This document shows, one piece after another, positions 25,284 through 33,309 of a DNA stretch of 52,740 nucleotides. The notes under the pieces were generated by a model, which ran no database searches, was not told the DNA's origin, and saw nothing but the letters and a program-made list of their open reading frames with translations. The stretch is taken from the NCBI GenBank assembly GCA_016215705.1, contig JACRIR010000004.1:1-52740 (forward strand). The letters are read 5' to 3'. This stretch comes from Candidatus Poribacteria bacterium (GTDB lineage: Bacteria > Abyssobacteria > SURF-5). The position numbers and the translations under genes are program-made. Numbering within the stretch: the first letter of the stretch is position 1; every line of letters begins with the position of its first letter.

Positions 25284-25650
25284 TAAGAATGTGTATGACA
25301 CTCTTTCACAACTGCTTCGCGGCGAGGGCTACCGAACAGTCTGGGCTGAGAGTGGCGGCCAAGCGATTAAGACAATGGCGTCTGTCGCCCCTGCCCTAAT
25401 AGTCCTTGACTTGATGTTGCCCGACCGTCACGGTATCGAGGTGTTGGGCCAGATCAAGTCTATGACAAGAGACGTGCCAGTCATCATTCTGACCGGCTTT
25501 GGCTCAACGGATACGGTTCGAAGCGCCATGGAGATGGGAGCTTTTGATTACCTTACGAAGCCTTCCGATCTGAGTGAGTTTTGTGGAGTAGTTCGGGCAG
25601 CCCTCGAATCTGAACGCAGGTGTGGAGCCGCTTCACCGGCGGCGCAATAG
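25231..25650 (+). CDS. Stand-alone receiver-domain response regulator
   Basis: This 139-residue protein is a single receiver domain: acidic pair in IVEDDKN, phospho-acceptor D60 in IVLDLMLPD, Thr in LTGFGS and Lys in TKPSD. It has no output domain. An excellent ribosome site (AGGAGGTGAAATCTC) precedes its ATG inside the 3' end of the Hsp20-like gene. It could act as a phosphate sink or a relay intermediate between the PAS kinase and the NtrC-type activator in the same locus. Confidence 0.9.
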   Translation: MKTCQQGRSQTILIVEDDKNVYDTLSQLLRGEGYRTVWAESGGQAIKTMASVAPALIVLDLMLPDRHGIEVLGQIKSMTRDVPVIILTGFGSTDTVRSAMEMGAFDYLTKPSDLSEFCGVVRAALESERRCGAASPAAQ

Positions 25651-25664
25651 TCAAGGAGTGCACA

Positions 25665-26513
25665 ATGACCGACAACGGCCACAATCCGGAGGCCGGACGC
25701 GATCACGCCGAGGGCATCTATTTGTTCTGTTTTGCGCGTCAAAATGCAGCACAGGCTGTTGGGCTTCGCGGTCCGGATGACCGGAGTCCCGTGTCACAGC
25801 GGCAATTCAAAGATATCGTGGCGGTGCTGAGTAAGGTTCCTCTCGGCGAGTGGATCGGCCCTTCCTCAGAAGCAAACCTGCAAGACCTGAGTTGGGTGGG
25901 GCCTCGAGCTTGTCGACATCAAGAAATAATTGAACAGGCAATGCGATATTCCTCAGTCTTGCCGGCAAGATTCGGGACCATTTTTTCTTCCTCAGAACGA
26001 CTAGAGGATACGTTCTGCTCTCACTATGACTCGATATCCGAATTCCTCGATTATGCGGCCGATAAGGAAGAGTGGGCGCTTAAGGGCCTGTTGGATACAG
26101 CGAAGGCCGAGGATCACCTGCTTGCCCGTGGCTCTCGATCCACAAATCTCCCGCCATCTTCGGGGGCACGATATATGATGGAGAAGCAGCTTCGGATCGA
26201 GGCCAAGAGGAAAATGAAGACGTGGGCAAAAACACTAAGCGATACTATTGTCGAGGAACTTCAGCCTCTTGCGGTGGAATCACGCGCCTTGAAGACTTTG
26301 TCACGGTATGCATCGGGAAGAGAATTGGATGTGGCCTTCAACTGGGCCTTTCTCTTGACATGTGAGGGCCGAGATGGTTTCCTCTCAAGCGTAGAACGTC
26401 TCAACGATGACTACTCCCGGCATGGACTCGAACTCGAAATATCGGGGCCGTGGCCACCCTATAGTTTCTGCCCCTCCCTTTCGCATGACAAGGAACCCGA
26501 AAAGATCGAGTGA
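25665..26513 (+). CDS. gvpL/F: GvpF/GvpL family gas vesicle protein (copy 1)
   Basis: This 282-residue protein begins like GvpF/L (EGIYLFCFARQN), has VLPARFGTIFSS in the middle and ends in ISGPWPPYSFCPSLS, the GPWPPYSF signature of the family. GvpF/L proteins are accessory proteins thought to bind GvpA and prevent its aggregation before assembly. AAGGAG precedes the ATG at 25665. It is followed by a second, divergent copy. A long charged segment near residues 150-190 is less like the family consensus. Confidence 0.87.
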   Translation: MTDNGHNPEAGRDHAEGIYLFCFARQNAAQAVGLRGPDDRSPVSQRQFKDIVAVLSKVPLGEWIGPSSEANLQDLSWVGPRACRHQEIIEQAMRYSSVLPARFGTIFSSSERLEDTFCSHYDSISEFLDYAADKEEWALKGLLDTAKAEDHLLARGSRSTNLPPSSGARYMMEKQLRIEAKRKMKTWAKTLSDTIVEELQPLAVESRALKTLSRYASGRELDVAFNWAFLLTCEGRDGFLSSVERLNDDYSRHGLELEISGPWPPYSFCPSLSHDKEPEKIE

Positions 26514-26555
26514 CCACTCAGCGAGTGGCGGAGGATTTGGCGAGGGAGGGATCAA

Positions 26556-27362
26556 ATGAACGGGCCTTTCCTTGTTTATGGAGTCATCCCGACTAAACCG
26601 CTCGCACCCCCTGTGCCCTCCGCAGGAGTTGAAGGGCTTCCAGTCGAGTTGATCGAGAATGATGGGATAGGGGCAGCGGTCTCGCGTATTCATGCTATTG
26701 ACCCTGCTTTGTTGACGCCTGAGATTGGCCGTGTTCTGGCCTATGAAAAGGTAATCGAAGCATTGCACCGACTGAGCGCAGTCTTGCCTATGCGCTATGG
26801 GTGCGTTATGAAGAGTGAATCTCACGTCACCGAATTCCTCAGCAAACGCGGCCAGGACTATCAATACGCCTTGACGCATCTGGAGGGGTGCTCCGAGTAT
26901 GCGATCCGAATCCTGCTGCCACGCGGGAGCCACGAACCGCCAAACGGTGGACGGAGTATCGAAAATAGGGATCGAGCCCCCTGTCCGCCAGAGTCTCACT
27001 CCGGCAGGATGTATCTGAAAAACCGAAAGGAATACTATGCCCTGAAGGATCAATCTGCCGAGGAGGAGACTGAAGCGGTCGAGCGCTGCCGGGCCGCTTT
27101 TGCGCAGATGTACGTCGAGTGGAGGTCGGAATATTCGCCGGTTTGCCCGGCAGAGATAGCTCGCAAGCGGGTGAGCGGAGAATCCCGTAGATTTCGTGTT
27201 TCACCTGCGGCAGGAACGTCCCTGGTATCACTATATTTCTTGGTAGCAAGGGAAATGGAACAGTCCTTCATAGAACGCTTCAGGCGGCTGTGCGACACGA
27301 AATCCGCAAAGATGCTCATGACGGGTCCCTGGCCCCCATATAACTTTGTTCCACGCATGTAG
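26556..27362 (+). CDS. gvpL/F: GvpF/GvpL family gas vesicle protein (copy 2)
   Basis: This 268-residue protein has the family opening (PFLVYGVIPTKPL), the VLPMRYGCVMKSE segment of the first domain and the C-terminal TGPWPPYNFVPRM signature. It differs clearly from copy 1, so the duplication is old. GAGGG precedes the ATG at 26556. Its neighbours on both sides in the same direction belong to the same block, with the PAS kinase beginning 14 bases after its stop. Confidence 0.87.
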   Translation: MNGPFLVYGVIPTKPLAPPVPSAGVEGLPVELIENDGIGAAVSRIHAIDPALLTPEIGRVLAYEKVIEALHRLSAVLPMRYGCVMKSESHVTEFLSKRGQDYQYALTHLEGCSEYAIRILLPRGSHEPPNGGRSIENRDRAPCPPESHSGRMYLKNRKEYYALKDQSAEEETEAVERCRAAFAQMYVEWRSEYSPVCPAEIARKRVSGESRRFRVSPAAGTSLVSLYFLVAREMEQSFIERFRRLCDTKSAKMLMTGPWPPYNFVPRM

Positions 27363-27376
27363 TCCGGAGACAGGAA

Positions 27377-28888
27377 ATGACACAGCATGGCGCATCACTC
27401 ACGAACAATCACGGGACCGCATCCACGGATACCCTCGTTTCTGAGGGCCGCTATGAGAAGCTTTACAGAATGCTGATGGATGCTACTCCCTCATCGGTTC
27501 TTTTGCTCGACCAGGGTCTGCGGGTAGTTGTGGCCAACCATAACTTTCTCGAGAAAGCTCAGAGGTCCGAACATGACACCATAGGCCGAAGGCTCAACGA
27601 AGTATTCCCCATCGTCATCCTCCGCGAAATGGAGTTGGAGCAATGGATACAGCAGGTTTTCCAGAAAGGAGAGCCTGTGCGAGGCAAGCGCATGCGCTAT
27701 AGGGCGCCCGGGGTTGCGGACCGGATTTATTATTACAGTCTCATCCCTGTAACGTGGCATAGAAAGACCGAGAACGTGATGTTGCTCATGGATGATGTCA
27801 CGGAACAGGTGCGCCTGGGTGAGGAAGTGCTGCAGGCGGAACGCCATCTGGCAAGCATAGTCGAAAGCGCCAGCGACATTATTGTCTCGACCGATACTGA
27901 AGGACGCATCATGACGTGGAACAAGGCGGCTCAAGAGGCTACTGACTACTGTCTGCAGGAAGTCGCACACCATCCATTTTTTGATTTCTTTGCTTCAGAC
28001 TGCAAGACCGCAGTGAAAGGAGCCCTCGAGAATCCAGAGAGCCCCGGAAGGTCCGCATACACTGAGTGGAACCTCAAGACGAAACGTGGCCACGAGATAC
28101 CCGTCTCATGGGTGTGCTCCAGGATGAGGGATGGCAGAGGCAAGGTTCAAGGGATTGTGGCGGTCGGCAGGGACCTCACCGAACGCCGTAAACTGGAGAC
28201 CCAGGTGCTTCAGTCGCAGAAGCTGGCCGCACTGGGTGTCATGGCCGGAGGCATTGCCCACGAGATTCGAGGACCTCTGGCGATTGCTTCTTCGGCGGCG
28301 CAGTTTCTGATGGAAGATGAGGTCAGCCCTTCGCTCCTGATAGAGTGTACTCAGAGAATTCATCGAGGGATCCAGAGGGCGTCCACTATCATCGAAGACC
28401 TGCTGAGATTCTCGCGGCCCTCCATTCCCAAGAAGCCTACTGAAAGAGTCGATCTCGCGCTGGTTGTGAAAGATACCATCGCGCTTGTCCACAGCCAGGC
28501 TCAGATCGAGAAGGTCAATGTGACCGTCAAGGCGCCCGCTGCGCCGGTAATTGTTACAGGCGTTGCCAGCATGCTTCAACAGATGGTGATGAACATCCTA
28601 CTGAATGCATTTAACGCTCTGTCCGATGACGGCGGCAGAGTGGACGTTATCGTAAGTGACGAAGGCGAGTTTGCGGTCTTGAAAGTAACCGATAATGGCT
28701 GCGGCATTCCGCAAAGCGAGATTAACAAGATATTCGACCCGTTCTACACCACAAGCCCGCCGGGGAAAGGCACAGGATTGGGTCTTTCTCTTTGCTACTC
28801 CATCGTTAGACATCACAATGGAACTATTCAGGTTGAGAGCACGGAAGGAGCAGGCACCTCCTTGATCGTCCGACTGTCCTTGTCGTGA
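27377..28888 (+). CDS. Soluble PAS-domain histidine kinase
   Basis: This 503-residue kinase has two PAS domains (about residues 30-140 and 155-270), a HisKA domain with H295 in GGIAHEIRGPL and a HATPase_c domain (NILLNAFNAL N-box, DNGCGIP G1, GKGTGLGLSL G2). It has no membrane segment, so it senses a cytoplasmic cue, perhaps redox state or a ligand bound by PAS. It should phosphorylate one or both of the nearby receiver proteins or the NtrC-type activator. GGAGACAGGAA precedes the ATG. The signal is unknown. Confidence 0.92.
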   Translation: MTQHGASLTNNHGTASTDTLVSEGRYEKLYRMLMDATPSSVLLLDQGLRVVVANHNFLEKAQRSEHDTIGRRLNEVFPIVILREMELEQWIQQVFQKGEPVRGKRMRYRAPGVADRIYYYSLIPVTWHRKTENVMLLMDDVTEQVRLGEEVLQAERHLASIVESASDIIVSTDTEGRIMTWNKAAQEATDYCLQEVAHHPFFDFFASDCKTAVKGALENPESPGRSAYTEWNLKTKRGHEIPVSWVCSRMRDGRGKVQGIVAVGRDLTERRKLETQVLQSQKLAALGVMAGGIAHEIRGPLAIASSAAQFLMEDEVSPSLLIECTQRIHRGIQRASTIIEDLLRFSRPSIPKKPTERVDLALVVKDTIALVHSQAQIEKVNVTVKAPAAPVIVTGVASMLQQMVMNILLNAFNALSDDGGRVDVIVSDEGEFAVLKVTDNGCGIPQSEINKIFDPFYTTSPPGKGTGLGLSLCYSIVRHHNGTIQVESTEGAGTSLIVRLSLS

Positions 28889-28907
28889 CAGCGGTGTGTG
28901 AAACAAC

Positions 28908-29285
28908 ATGACCCGCAAACACGAGATGATCCTGATCGTTGATGATGAACCGGATATGTGCTGGGCCCTCGAGAGAATTCTCAGAGGGATGGGTTTCGCC
29001 ACGGAAACCGTCGGCGACGCGCAAAAAGCGCTCGGGCTGGTCAAACGGACCCGCTTCAGATTGGCCTTCCTCGACGCCAAGCTTCCCGATATGGAGGGTA
29101 TCGACCTGGCAATATGCCTGCAAAAAGCCATTCCGCCCGTGCCCGTCGTGCTGGTTTCGGCTTACTTCTATGAAGATGATGCGCAAGTCCAGCAGTGGAT
29201 CAGAGACGGATTCATATGTCATTTTGTGAGCAAGCCCTTTGTGATCAACCGCGTGCGGGAAGCGGCAGCCATGGCCATCAACTAA
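28908..29285 (+). CDS. Second stand-alone receiver-domain response regulator
   Basis: This 125-residue receiver domain has the acidic pair in IVDDEPD, phospho-acceptor D56 in LAFLDAKLPD, Ser in VSAYFY and Lys in VSKPFV. No output domain follows. It lies 19 bases after the PAS kinase, which is its likely partner. It is the last gene before the sigma-54 promoter of gvpA. Confidence 0.9.
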   Translation: MTRKHEMILIVDDEPDMCWALERILRGMGFATETVGDAQKALGLVKRTRFRLAFLDAKLPDMEGIDLAICLQKAIPPVPVVLVSAYFYEDDAQVQQWIRDGFICHFVSKPFVINRVREAAAMAIN

Positions 29286-29295
29286 TTTGAGCAAG

Positions 29296-29356
29296 AGCCG
29301 CATGCTCATGCATTACGGCTTATGGAACTTTCACCCTATATGGAACGCCTTCCATA
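29296..29356 (+). promoter_or_regulatory. Candidate enhancer (UAS) region for the NtrC-type activator
   Basis: Two dyads lie about 135 to 195 bases before the predicted gvpA start site, where NtrC-type activators usually bind. The first has AGCCG (29296-29300) and CGGCT (29316-29320) outer arms with ATGC/GCAT inner arms, offset by one base. The second, TATGGAA (29339-29345) and TTCCATA (29350-29356), is perfect. TATGGAAC also occurs as a direct repeat at 29321-29328 and 29339-29346. Confidence 0.5.
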
Positions 29357-29464
29357 GATTCTCAGAAAGGATCACCCATCTTCGGTCCTGTCCTCCGACT
29401 GTCTCAAAGTCCTTACCGCTTGTCCCATCCGGTGTTACCGAGATAGATGTTGGTTCGCCGCCAA

Positions 29465-29480
29465 TGGCATACCTATTGCT
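29465..29480 (+). promoter_or_regulatory. Sigma-54 promoter of gvpA
   Basis: TGGCATACCTATTGCT matches the sigma-54 consensus at the invariant GG and GC with correct spacing; the only deviations are T and A in place of C and G at positions 6-7. The start site should be near 29,491, giving a leader of about 111 bases before gvpA. The rest of the 316-base gap between the receiver gene and gvpA shows no gene. Confidence 0.75.
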
Positions 29481-29601
29481 TCCTCCGTTGTTACTCTCTG
29501 GAATTTCACAGTTTTGTCCGGATGGGAACGTTGCGGCCGCAGTCGTCATCCCATGGGTTCCAGAAGGATCGCCTTTTGGTGACGGAGGGAGGTGAGAATC
29601 T

Positions 29602-29820
29602 ATGGCGAAAGTACAGAAGTCAACTGACAGCTCCAGCCTCGCGGAAGTTGTGGACCGCATTCTGGACAAGGGCATCGTGATCGATGCTTGGGCGAAGGTC
29701 TCGTTGGTGGGCATCGAGCTCCTTTCCATCGAGGCGCGCGTGGTCATCGCTTCAGTGGAGACCTACTTGAAGTATGCGGAGGCTATCGGCCTGACTGCCA
29801 GCGCCGCTGCGCCGGCCTAA
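29602..29820 (+). CDS. gvpA: Gas vesicle major structural protein GvpA
   Basis: This 72-residue protein is GvpA, the ribbed-wall protein of gas vesicles. It shows the family core [51 protein letters not shown] without interruption, and a short Ala-rich tail. GGAGGTGAGAATCT precedes the ATG. It is the first gene after the sigma-54 promoter and is followed by a strong hairpin, an arrangement expected for a very highly expressed first gene. Confidence 0.97.
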   Translation: MAKVQKSTDSSSLAEVVDRILDKGIVIDAWAKVSLVGIELLSIEARVVIASVETYLKYAEAIGLTASAAAPA

Positions 29821-29846
29821 CCGTTAAGAGTGCACGAAAGCCTGTT

Positions 29847-29881
29847 GCCAGGCGGGGCCTCATATGGTGTCCCCGCCTGGC
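29847..29881 (+). terminator. Strong hairpin after gvpA (partial terminator or mRNA stabiliser)
   Basis: GCCAGGCGGGG (29847-29857) and CCCCGCCTGGC (29871-29881) form a perfect 11-bp stem with a 13-base loop, 26 bases after the gvpA stop. No run of T follows, only TTCCGGCTT, so it may be an attenuator or a 3'-end stabiliser rather than a full terminator. Such an element would give more gvpA message than message for the downstream genes. Its right side shares ATGGTGTCCCC with the later hairpin at 32,049. Confidence 0.7.
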
Positions 29882-30024
29882 TTCCGGCTTGGCCTTCGCA
29901 CGTGATCCGGCAGAGATTCCGCGCACAAGGCGCAACCTTATGGGCGCGTCGGCATATCGTCGATCGTGGTCCTGAACATATAATCGATCTTTGTCCCAAC
30001 CGCAATGGGAGAAGGAGTGGCAAA

Positions 30025-30573
30025 ATGGGGCCTCTGACACAAGATTTGGCGCGGCTGCGCGATGAGATTACATCCGCGCGCGATGCGCGAAAGCAGCTCA
30101 TTGGCAGTGTGAAGGAGTTCGTCGGCAACCTCAAGGAATCCGTCGACGATTTGACATCGAACGCGGCTGCAATGCGGGCCGATTTTCGCAAAACCCACGC
30201 CGCGACAGTCAGGAAGGCGAAGGCGGAGCTTTCGGGATGCGTGTCCGACATAAAGCGCAACGTCTCGTCGATGCAATCCGCCTTCCGCAACGCGAACACT
30301 GAGGCGGCCAGAAAGACGAAGGCCGATTGCGCAGCTTTTGCGTCCGGCGTGAGACAGACGGTGGCTGGCATAAAACGGGCGACTGCAAGAACGAGGAAAG
30401 AAGTCGCAGCCGACATCAACGGCGCGCACCGCGCCTGGTTAGGCGCCCGGCCGACACGGATCGAGGTCGTGCACAAGCCCGAGCTCCACCGGACGGAGAC
30501 GGTGGCAAGAGTCGGGAGCCGATCCGAAGAGTCAGAGAAGCGTGTTTCCGCCAAAACCAAGAAGAGGAGGTAA
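30025..30573 (+). CDS. GvpC-like protein with 33-residue repeats
   Basis: This 182-residue helical protein has a regular 33-residue repeat: unit 1 at residues 17-49, unit 2 at 50-82, unit 3 at 83-115 and a partial unit 4 from 116. The unit starts MRADFRKTHAATVRKAKAEL and MQSAFRNANTEAARKTKADC align without gaps. A 33-residue repeat is the hallmark of cyanobacterial GvpC, which clamps the outside of the GvpA wall and strengthens it. The position right after gvpA also fits. GGAG lies seven bases before the ATG at 30025. The tail is basic. Sequence identity to known GvpC cannot be judged by eye. Confidence 0.65.
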   Translation: MGPLTQDLARLRDEITSARDARKQLIGSVKEFVGNLKESVDDLTSNAAAMRADFRKTHAATVRKAKAELSGCVSDIKRNVSSMQSAFRNANTEAARKTKADCAAFASGVRQTVAGIKRATARTRKEVAADINGAHRAWLGARPTRIEVVHKPELHRTETVARVGSRSEESEKRVSAKTKKRR

Positions 30574-30675
30574 TCACATAGTCTCCCCCGAGGCAGTCAA
30601 TATAGGCGCACGAGAACATGCCGTGCATGATGACGAATGGTTAACGACTTGGGAATCGCAAAGGAATCTGTGAAA

Positions 30676-31674
30676 ATGAACCGGGATGGCTTGACGGCGA
30701 GCGCATCGGCGACCACCGTGAGGATTCAGGTAGAGGGTGACGGAATCATGCCGGAACCGAGCGATGAGTTTGTCATGACGCCGCGCCTTGAGGAGCTGAC
30801 TGAACGTGCTCTCACTTATCTGGAAGTGGGATACCCTGTCCATTTTGCCGGTCCGGCGGGAACAGGGAAAACTACAATCGCCTTCCACGTCGCGAGCAAG
30901 CTGGGCCGACCCGTGATCCTCATTCACGGGGATGACGAGTTTGGCGGTTCCGATCTGGTGGGAAAGGACGCCGGCTACCGCAAGTCAAGACTTGTCGACA
31001 ATTTTATTCATTCCGTTCTCAAAACAGAGGAAGAGATGAGAACGCTATGGGTGGATAACCGGCTCACCACTGCTTGCCAGCATGGTTACACTCTTGTATA
31101 CGACGAGTTTAACCGAACGAGGCCTGAGGCCAACAATGCCCTCTTGAGTATTCTCTCGGAAAAAATGCTCAACCTGCCGAAGCTCCGAACCTCTGGCGAA
31201 GGCTATATGGAAGTGCATCCCAACTTCCGCGCCATTTTCACTTCGAATCCGGAAGAATATGCGGGCACCCACAAGACCCAGGATGCTCTTATGGATCGGC
31301 TCATTACCATCAGGCTCGGCCACTACGACCGCGAGACTGAAATCGCAGTCACAATGGCCAAGTCGGGCATCTCGAAAAAAGATGCCGAAATCATCGTGGA
31401 CATCGTCAGGGAACTGAGAGGTGTCGGCGTAAACAACAACCGGCCAACCATCCGGGCCTGTATCGTGATCGCCAAGGTGCTCGCACATCGTGGAATCCGG
31501 GCGCGGGCGGGCAACCCCGTTTTCAGGCGCATCTGCCAGGACGTGCTAAGTGGAATAGACACAGCCAAAGTCACCTGTGGCGGCCAATCGCTCATGCCGC
31601 AAAAAGTGGATGAAGCCACCCGGAAAGTGGTGCAAGCGGTCCTCAGAACGGATGAAATCAACGAGAAGGAATAG
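30676..31674 (+). CDS. gvpN: Gas vesicle ATPase GvpN
   Basis: This protein of about 332 residues is GvpN, a MoxR-like AAA+ ATPase needed for full-size vesicles. The Walker A motif is GPAGTGKTT with K65, Walker B is TLVYDEFNRTRPE, sensor 1 is AIFTSNPEEYAG, and the arginine region DALMDRLITIRLG follows. The ATG at 30676 follows AAGGA by ten bases and is preferred to 30637. It lies 100 bases after the GvpC-like gene and 3 bases before the next small gene. Confidence 0.93.
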   Translation: MNRDGLTASASATTVRIQVEGDGIMPEPSDEFVMTPRLEELTERALTYLEVGYPVHFAGPAGTGKTTIAFHVASKLGRPVILIHGDDEFGGSDLVGKDAGYRKSRLVDNFIHSVLKTEEEMRTLWVDNRLTTACQHGYTLVYDEFNRTRPEANNALLSILSEKMLNLPKLRTSGEGYMEVHPNFRAIFTSNPEEYAGTHKTQDALMDRLITIRLGHYDRETEIAVTMAKSGISKKDAEIIVDIVRELRGVGVNNNRPTIRACIVIAKVLAHRGIRARAGNPVFRRICQDVLSGIDTAKVTCGGQSLMPQKVDEATRKVVQAVLRTDEINEKE

Positions 31675-31677
31675 GAT

Positions 31678-31995
31678 ATGGCGATTCCAAAGAACAACGT
31701 ACGCGGCCTGCAAAACATTCGCACCTTTTCGGGAGCCGCGGAAAGCACGCATGAACCTTACAGGGCATATATGAAGGTCACCTGCCTCGAAATGGAGAAA
31801 GCCCGCCGAAAGGTGGAACGAGACAACGCGATTTCCACGATGAGAAATATTGATGCGCGCCTTCAGGAAATCGAGGCCGAAAAAGCAAGGCTCCTTCAGA
31901 CCTCTGCCGAGCAAAGGCAACAGGATATCGAGGCGCTGCCCAATTCCTCGCCTCGACGGGGCAATAATGCGGGTGCGTTCAGGCTGAAGTATTGA
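31678..31995 (+). CDS. Small coiled-coil protein of the gas vesicle operon
   Basis: This 105-residue protein has a long charged helical stretch (CLEMEKARRKVERDNAISTM to QEIEAEKARLLQTSAEQRQQ) that should form a coiled coil, and a basic tail. It starts four bases after gvpN with a GGAATAGGAT site, so it is co-transcribed. I do not recognise a named Gvp family; it is comparable in size and style to GvpO/GvpV-type accessory proteins but does not match the motifs I know. A role in vesicle assembly is inferred from position only. Confidence 0.65.
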   Translation: MAIPKNNVRGLQNIRTFSGAAESTHEPYRAYMKVTCLEMEKARRKVERDNAISTMRNIDARLQEIEAEKARLLQTSAEQRQQDIEALPNSSPRRGNNAGAFRLKY

Positions 31996-32048
31996 TCGCG
32001 CGCGTTGTTCGTCTCCCGAGACGGTTCCTCCCCGGTGCGCGCGAGCTC

Positions 32049-32120
32049 ATTGGGGGACGCCATGCCGCATGGTGTCCCCCAATAAGCGCTGGTTCCCGGG
32101 AGGCGCAATTCTTTGCGCCT
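32049..32120 (+). terminator. Two consecutive strong hairpins within the gas vesicle operon
   Basis: ATTGGGGGACGCCATG (32049-32064) and CATGGTGTCCCCCAAT (32068-32083) form a 16-bp stem with one G-T pair and a three-base loop. A second hairpin, AGGCGCAA (32101-32108) and TTGCGCCT (32113-32120), has a perfect 8-bp stem and a TTCT loop. They occupy the 184-base gap before the third gvpF/L gene. Neither has a proper T-run, so attenuation or RNA processing is as likely as termination. Confidence 0.65.
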
Positions 32121-32179
32121 GAGCAACAGATATGTTTTTCTATTTCAGGCACATCTGACAGGCGGGCGAAGGGAGTCAT

Positions 32180-32995
32180 ATGGGAAATAAACAAAATCGC
32201 GTGTTGGTCGGAAGAGGCGGGTCCGTTGCGCACACGACGGCGCAGGCGGAAACCAGTCGGCTGATCTACTTGTACGCAATAATAGGCGGAGCCGACGCAT
32301 GTCAGGGGTATGATCTCGCTGGTATTGATGGCCGCGTCGTCCAATGTATCTCCATCGGTCCGGTGGCGGCCGTCGTCAGTGAGACTCCCGGCGGGAAAAT
32401 GCGCCCTGAGCGCCGTCACCTCGCAGCCCATCACCAGGTGCTCAAACGGCTCATGGAGAAAAGCACCCCTTTGCCAATGGCTTTCGGCATCATTGCGGAC
32501 GGCCCCGGGGATATTGAAAGAATCCTGTCCTTGAACAGGGAGGTCCTTGTCGAACAACTCGAACGCGTTGGCGGAAAAGTCGAGATGAGCGTCAGAGTTC
32601 TCTGGGACGTTCCGAACATCTTCGAGTTCTTCGTCAATGTCCACCCCGAGCTGAAGGCGTTGCGCGACCGATTCTTCAGGGGCGGTCATGAGCCATCGCA
32701 CGACGACAAGATCGGGTTGGGTCGGCTGTTTGACCGTTTGATGAACGAAGACCGCGCAACTCACACTGACTGCGTGGTCAATCTCCTCAGCTCGAGATGC
32801 TGTGAAATCAAGGAGAACAAGCCCCGAACGGAGTGTGAGGTGATGAACCTGGCATGTCTGATTCGCCGGGACGCTCAAAAGGATTTTGAGGACGGCATCT
32901 TTGAAACTGCAAAGCTCTTCGACAACAACTACTCCTTTGACTTCGGCGGCCCGTTTCCCCCACACAGTTTTGCGGAAATAAACCTGCAGATGTGA
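32180..32995 (+). CDS. gvpL/F: GvpF/GvpL family gas vesicle protein (copy 3)
   Basis: This 271-residue protein has the GvpF/L opening (RLIYLYAIIGGADA), TPLPMAFGIIADG in the first domain and the C-terminal FDFGGPFPPHSFAEINL signature. It also has the RVLWDVPNIFEFF region found in longer GvpF/L members. AAGGGAG precedes the ATG at 32180. It follows the two hairpins and starts the last part of the operon with gvpG. Confidence 0.87.
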   Translation: MGNKQNRVLVGRGGSVAHTTAQAETSRLIYLYAIIGGADACQGYDLAGIDGRVVQCISIGPVAAVVSETPGGKMRPERRHLAAHHQVLKRLMEKSTPLPMAFGIIADGPGDIERILSLNREVLVEQLERVGGKVEMSVRVLWDVPNIFEFFVNVHPELKALRDRFFRGGHEPSHDDKIGLGRLFDRLMNEDRATHTDCVVNLLSSRCCEIKENKPRTECEVMNLACLIRRDAQKDFEDGIFETAKLFDNNYSFDFGGPFPPHSFAEINLQM

Positions 32996-33017
32996 CGCTG
33001 ACGGAGCGACACCGGCA

Positions 33018-33302
33018 ATGTTCATAGTCGATGACATACTGTTGTTCCCCGTGCGCAGTCTGCTCTTTGTTCTTCGCGGAATTCACAAGGCCGCCAGAGA
33101 GGAAATCGAAAACGAGGCGGAATCCATAAGAAGAGAACTCACCGACTTGTACATGATGTTGGAGACCGGAAGGATCAGCGAGGAGGAGTTCCAGGCGCAG
33201 GAGCAAGAATTGCTGGATCGACTCGAGGATGCCGAGTTTCACGGCACGGAGGTTGAAGACGACCAGCCCGAGTCCCTGGGGACCGATGAAATCGAAATGT
33301 GA
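33018..33302 (+). CDS. gvpG: Gas vesicle protein GvpG
   Basis: This 94-residue protein is GvpG: it opens with FIVDDILLFPVRSLLFVLRGIHKAAREE, typical of the family, then a helical segment (YMMLETGRISEEEFQAQEQELLDRLED) and an acidic tail. GvpG is a small accessory protein usually encoded near gvpF/L, as here. It starts 22 bases after gvpF/L copy 3 and ends 7 bases before the ArsA-like gene. Confidence 0.92.
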   Translation: MFIVDDILLFPVRSLLFVLRGIHKAAREEIENEAESIRRELTDLYMMLETGRISEEEFQAQEQELLDRLEDAEFHGTEVEDDQPESLGTDEIEM

Positions 33303-33309
33303 GGTTGAA

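Noticed and set aside
29830-30024. N-terminal extension of the GvpC-like gene to 29830
   Set aside because: The extra 65 codons read through the hairpin after gvpA and do not continue the repeat pattern. The ATG at 30025 has a good ribosome site.
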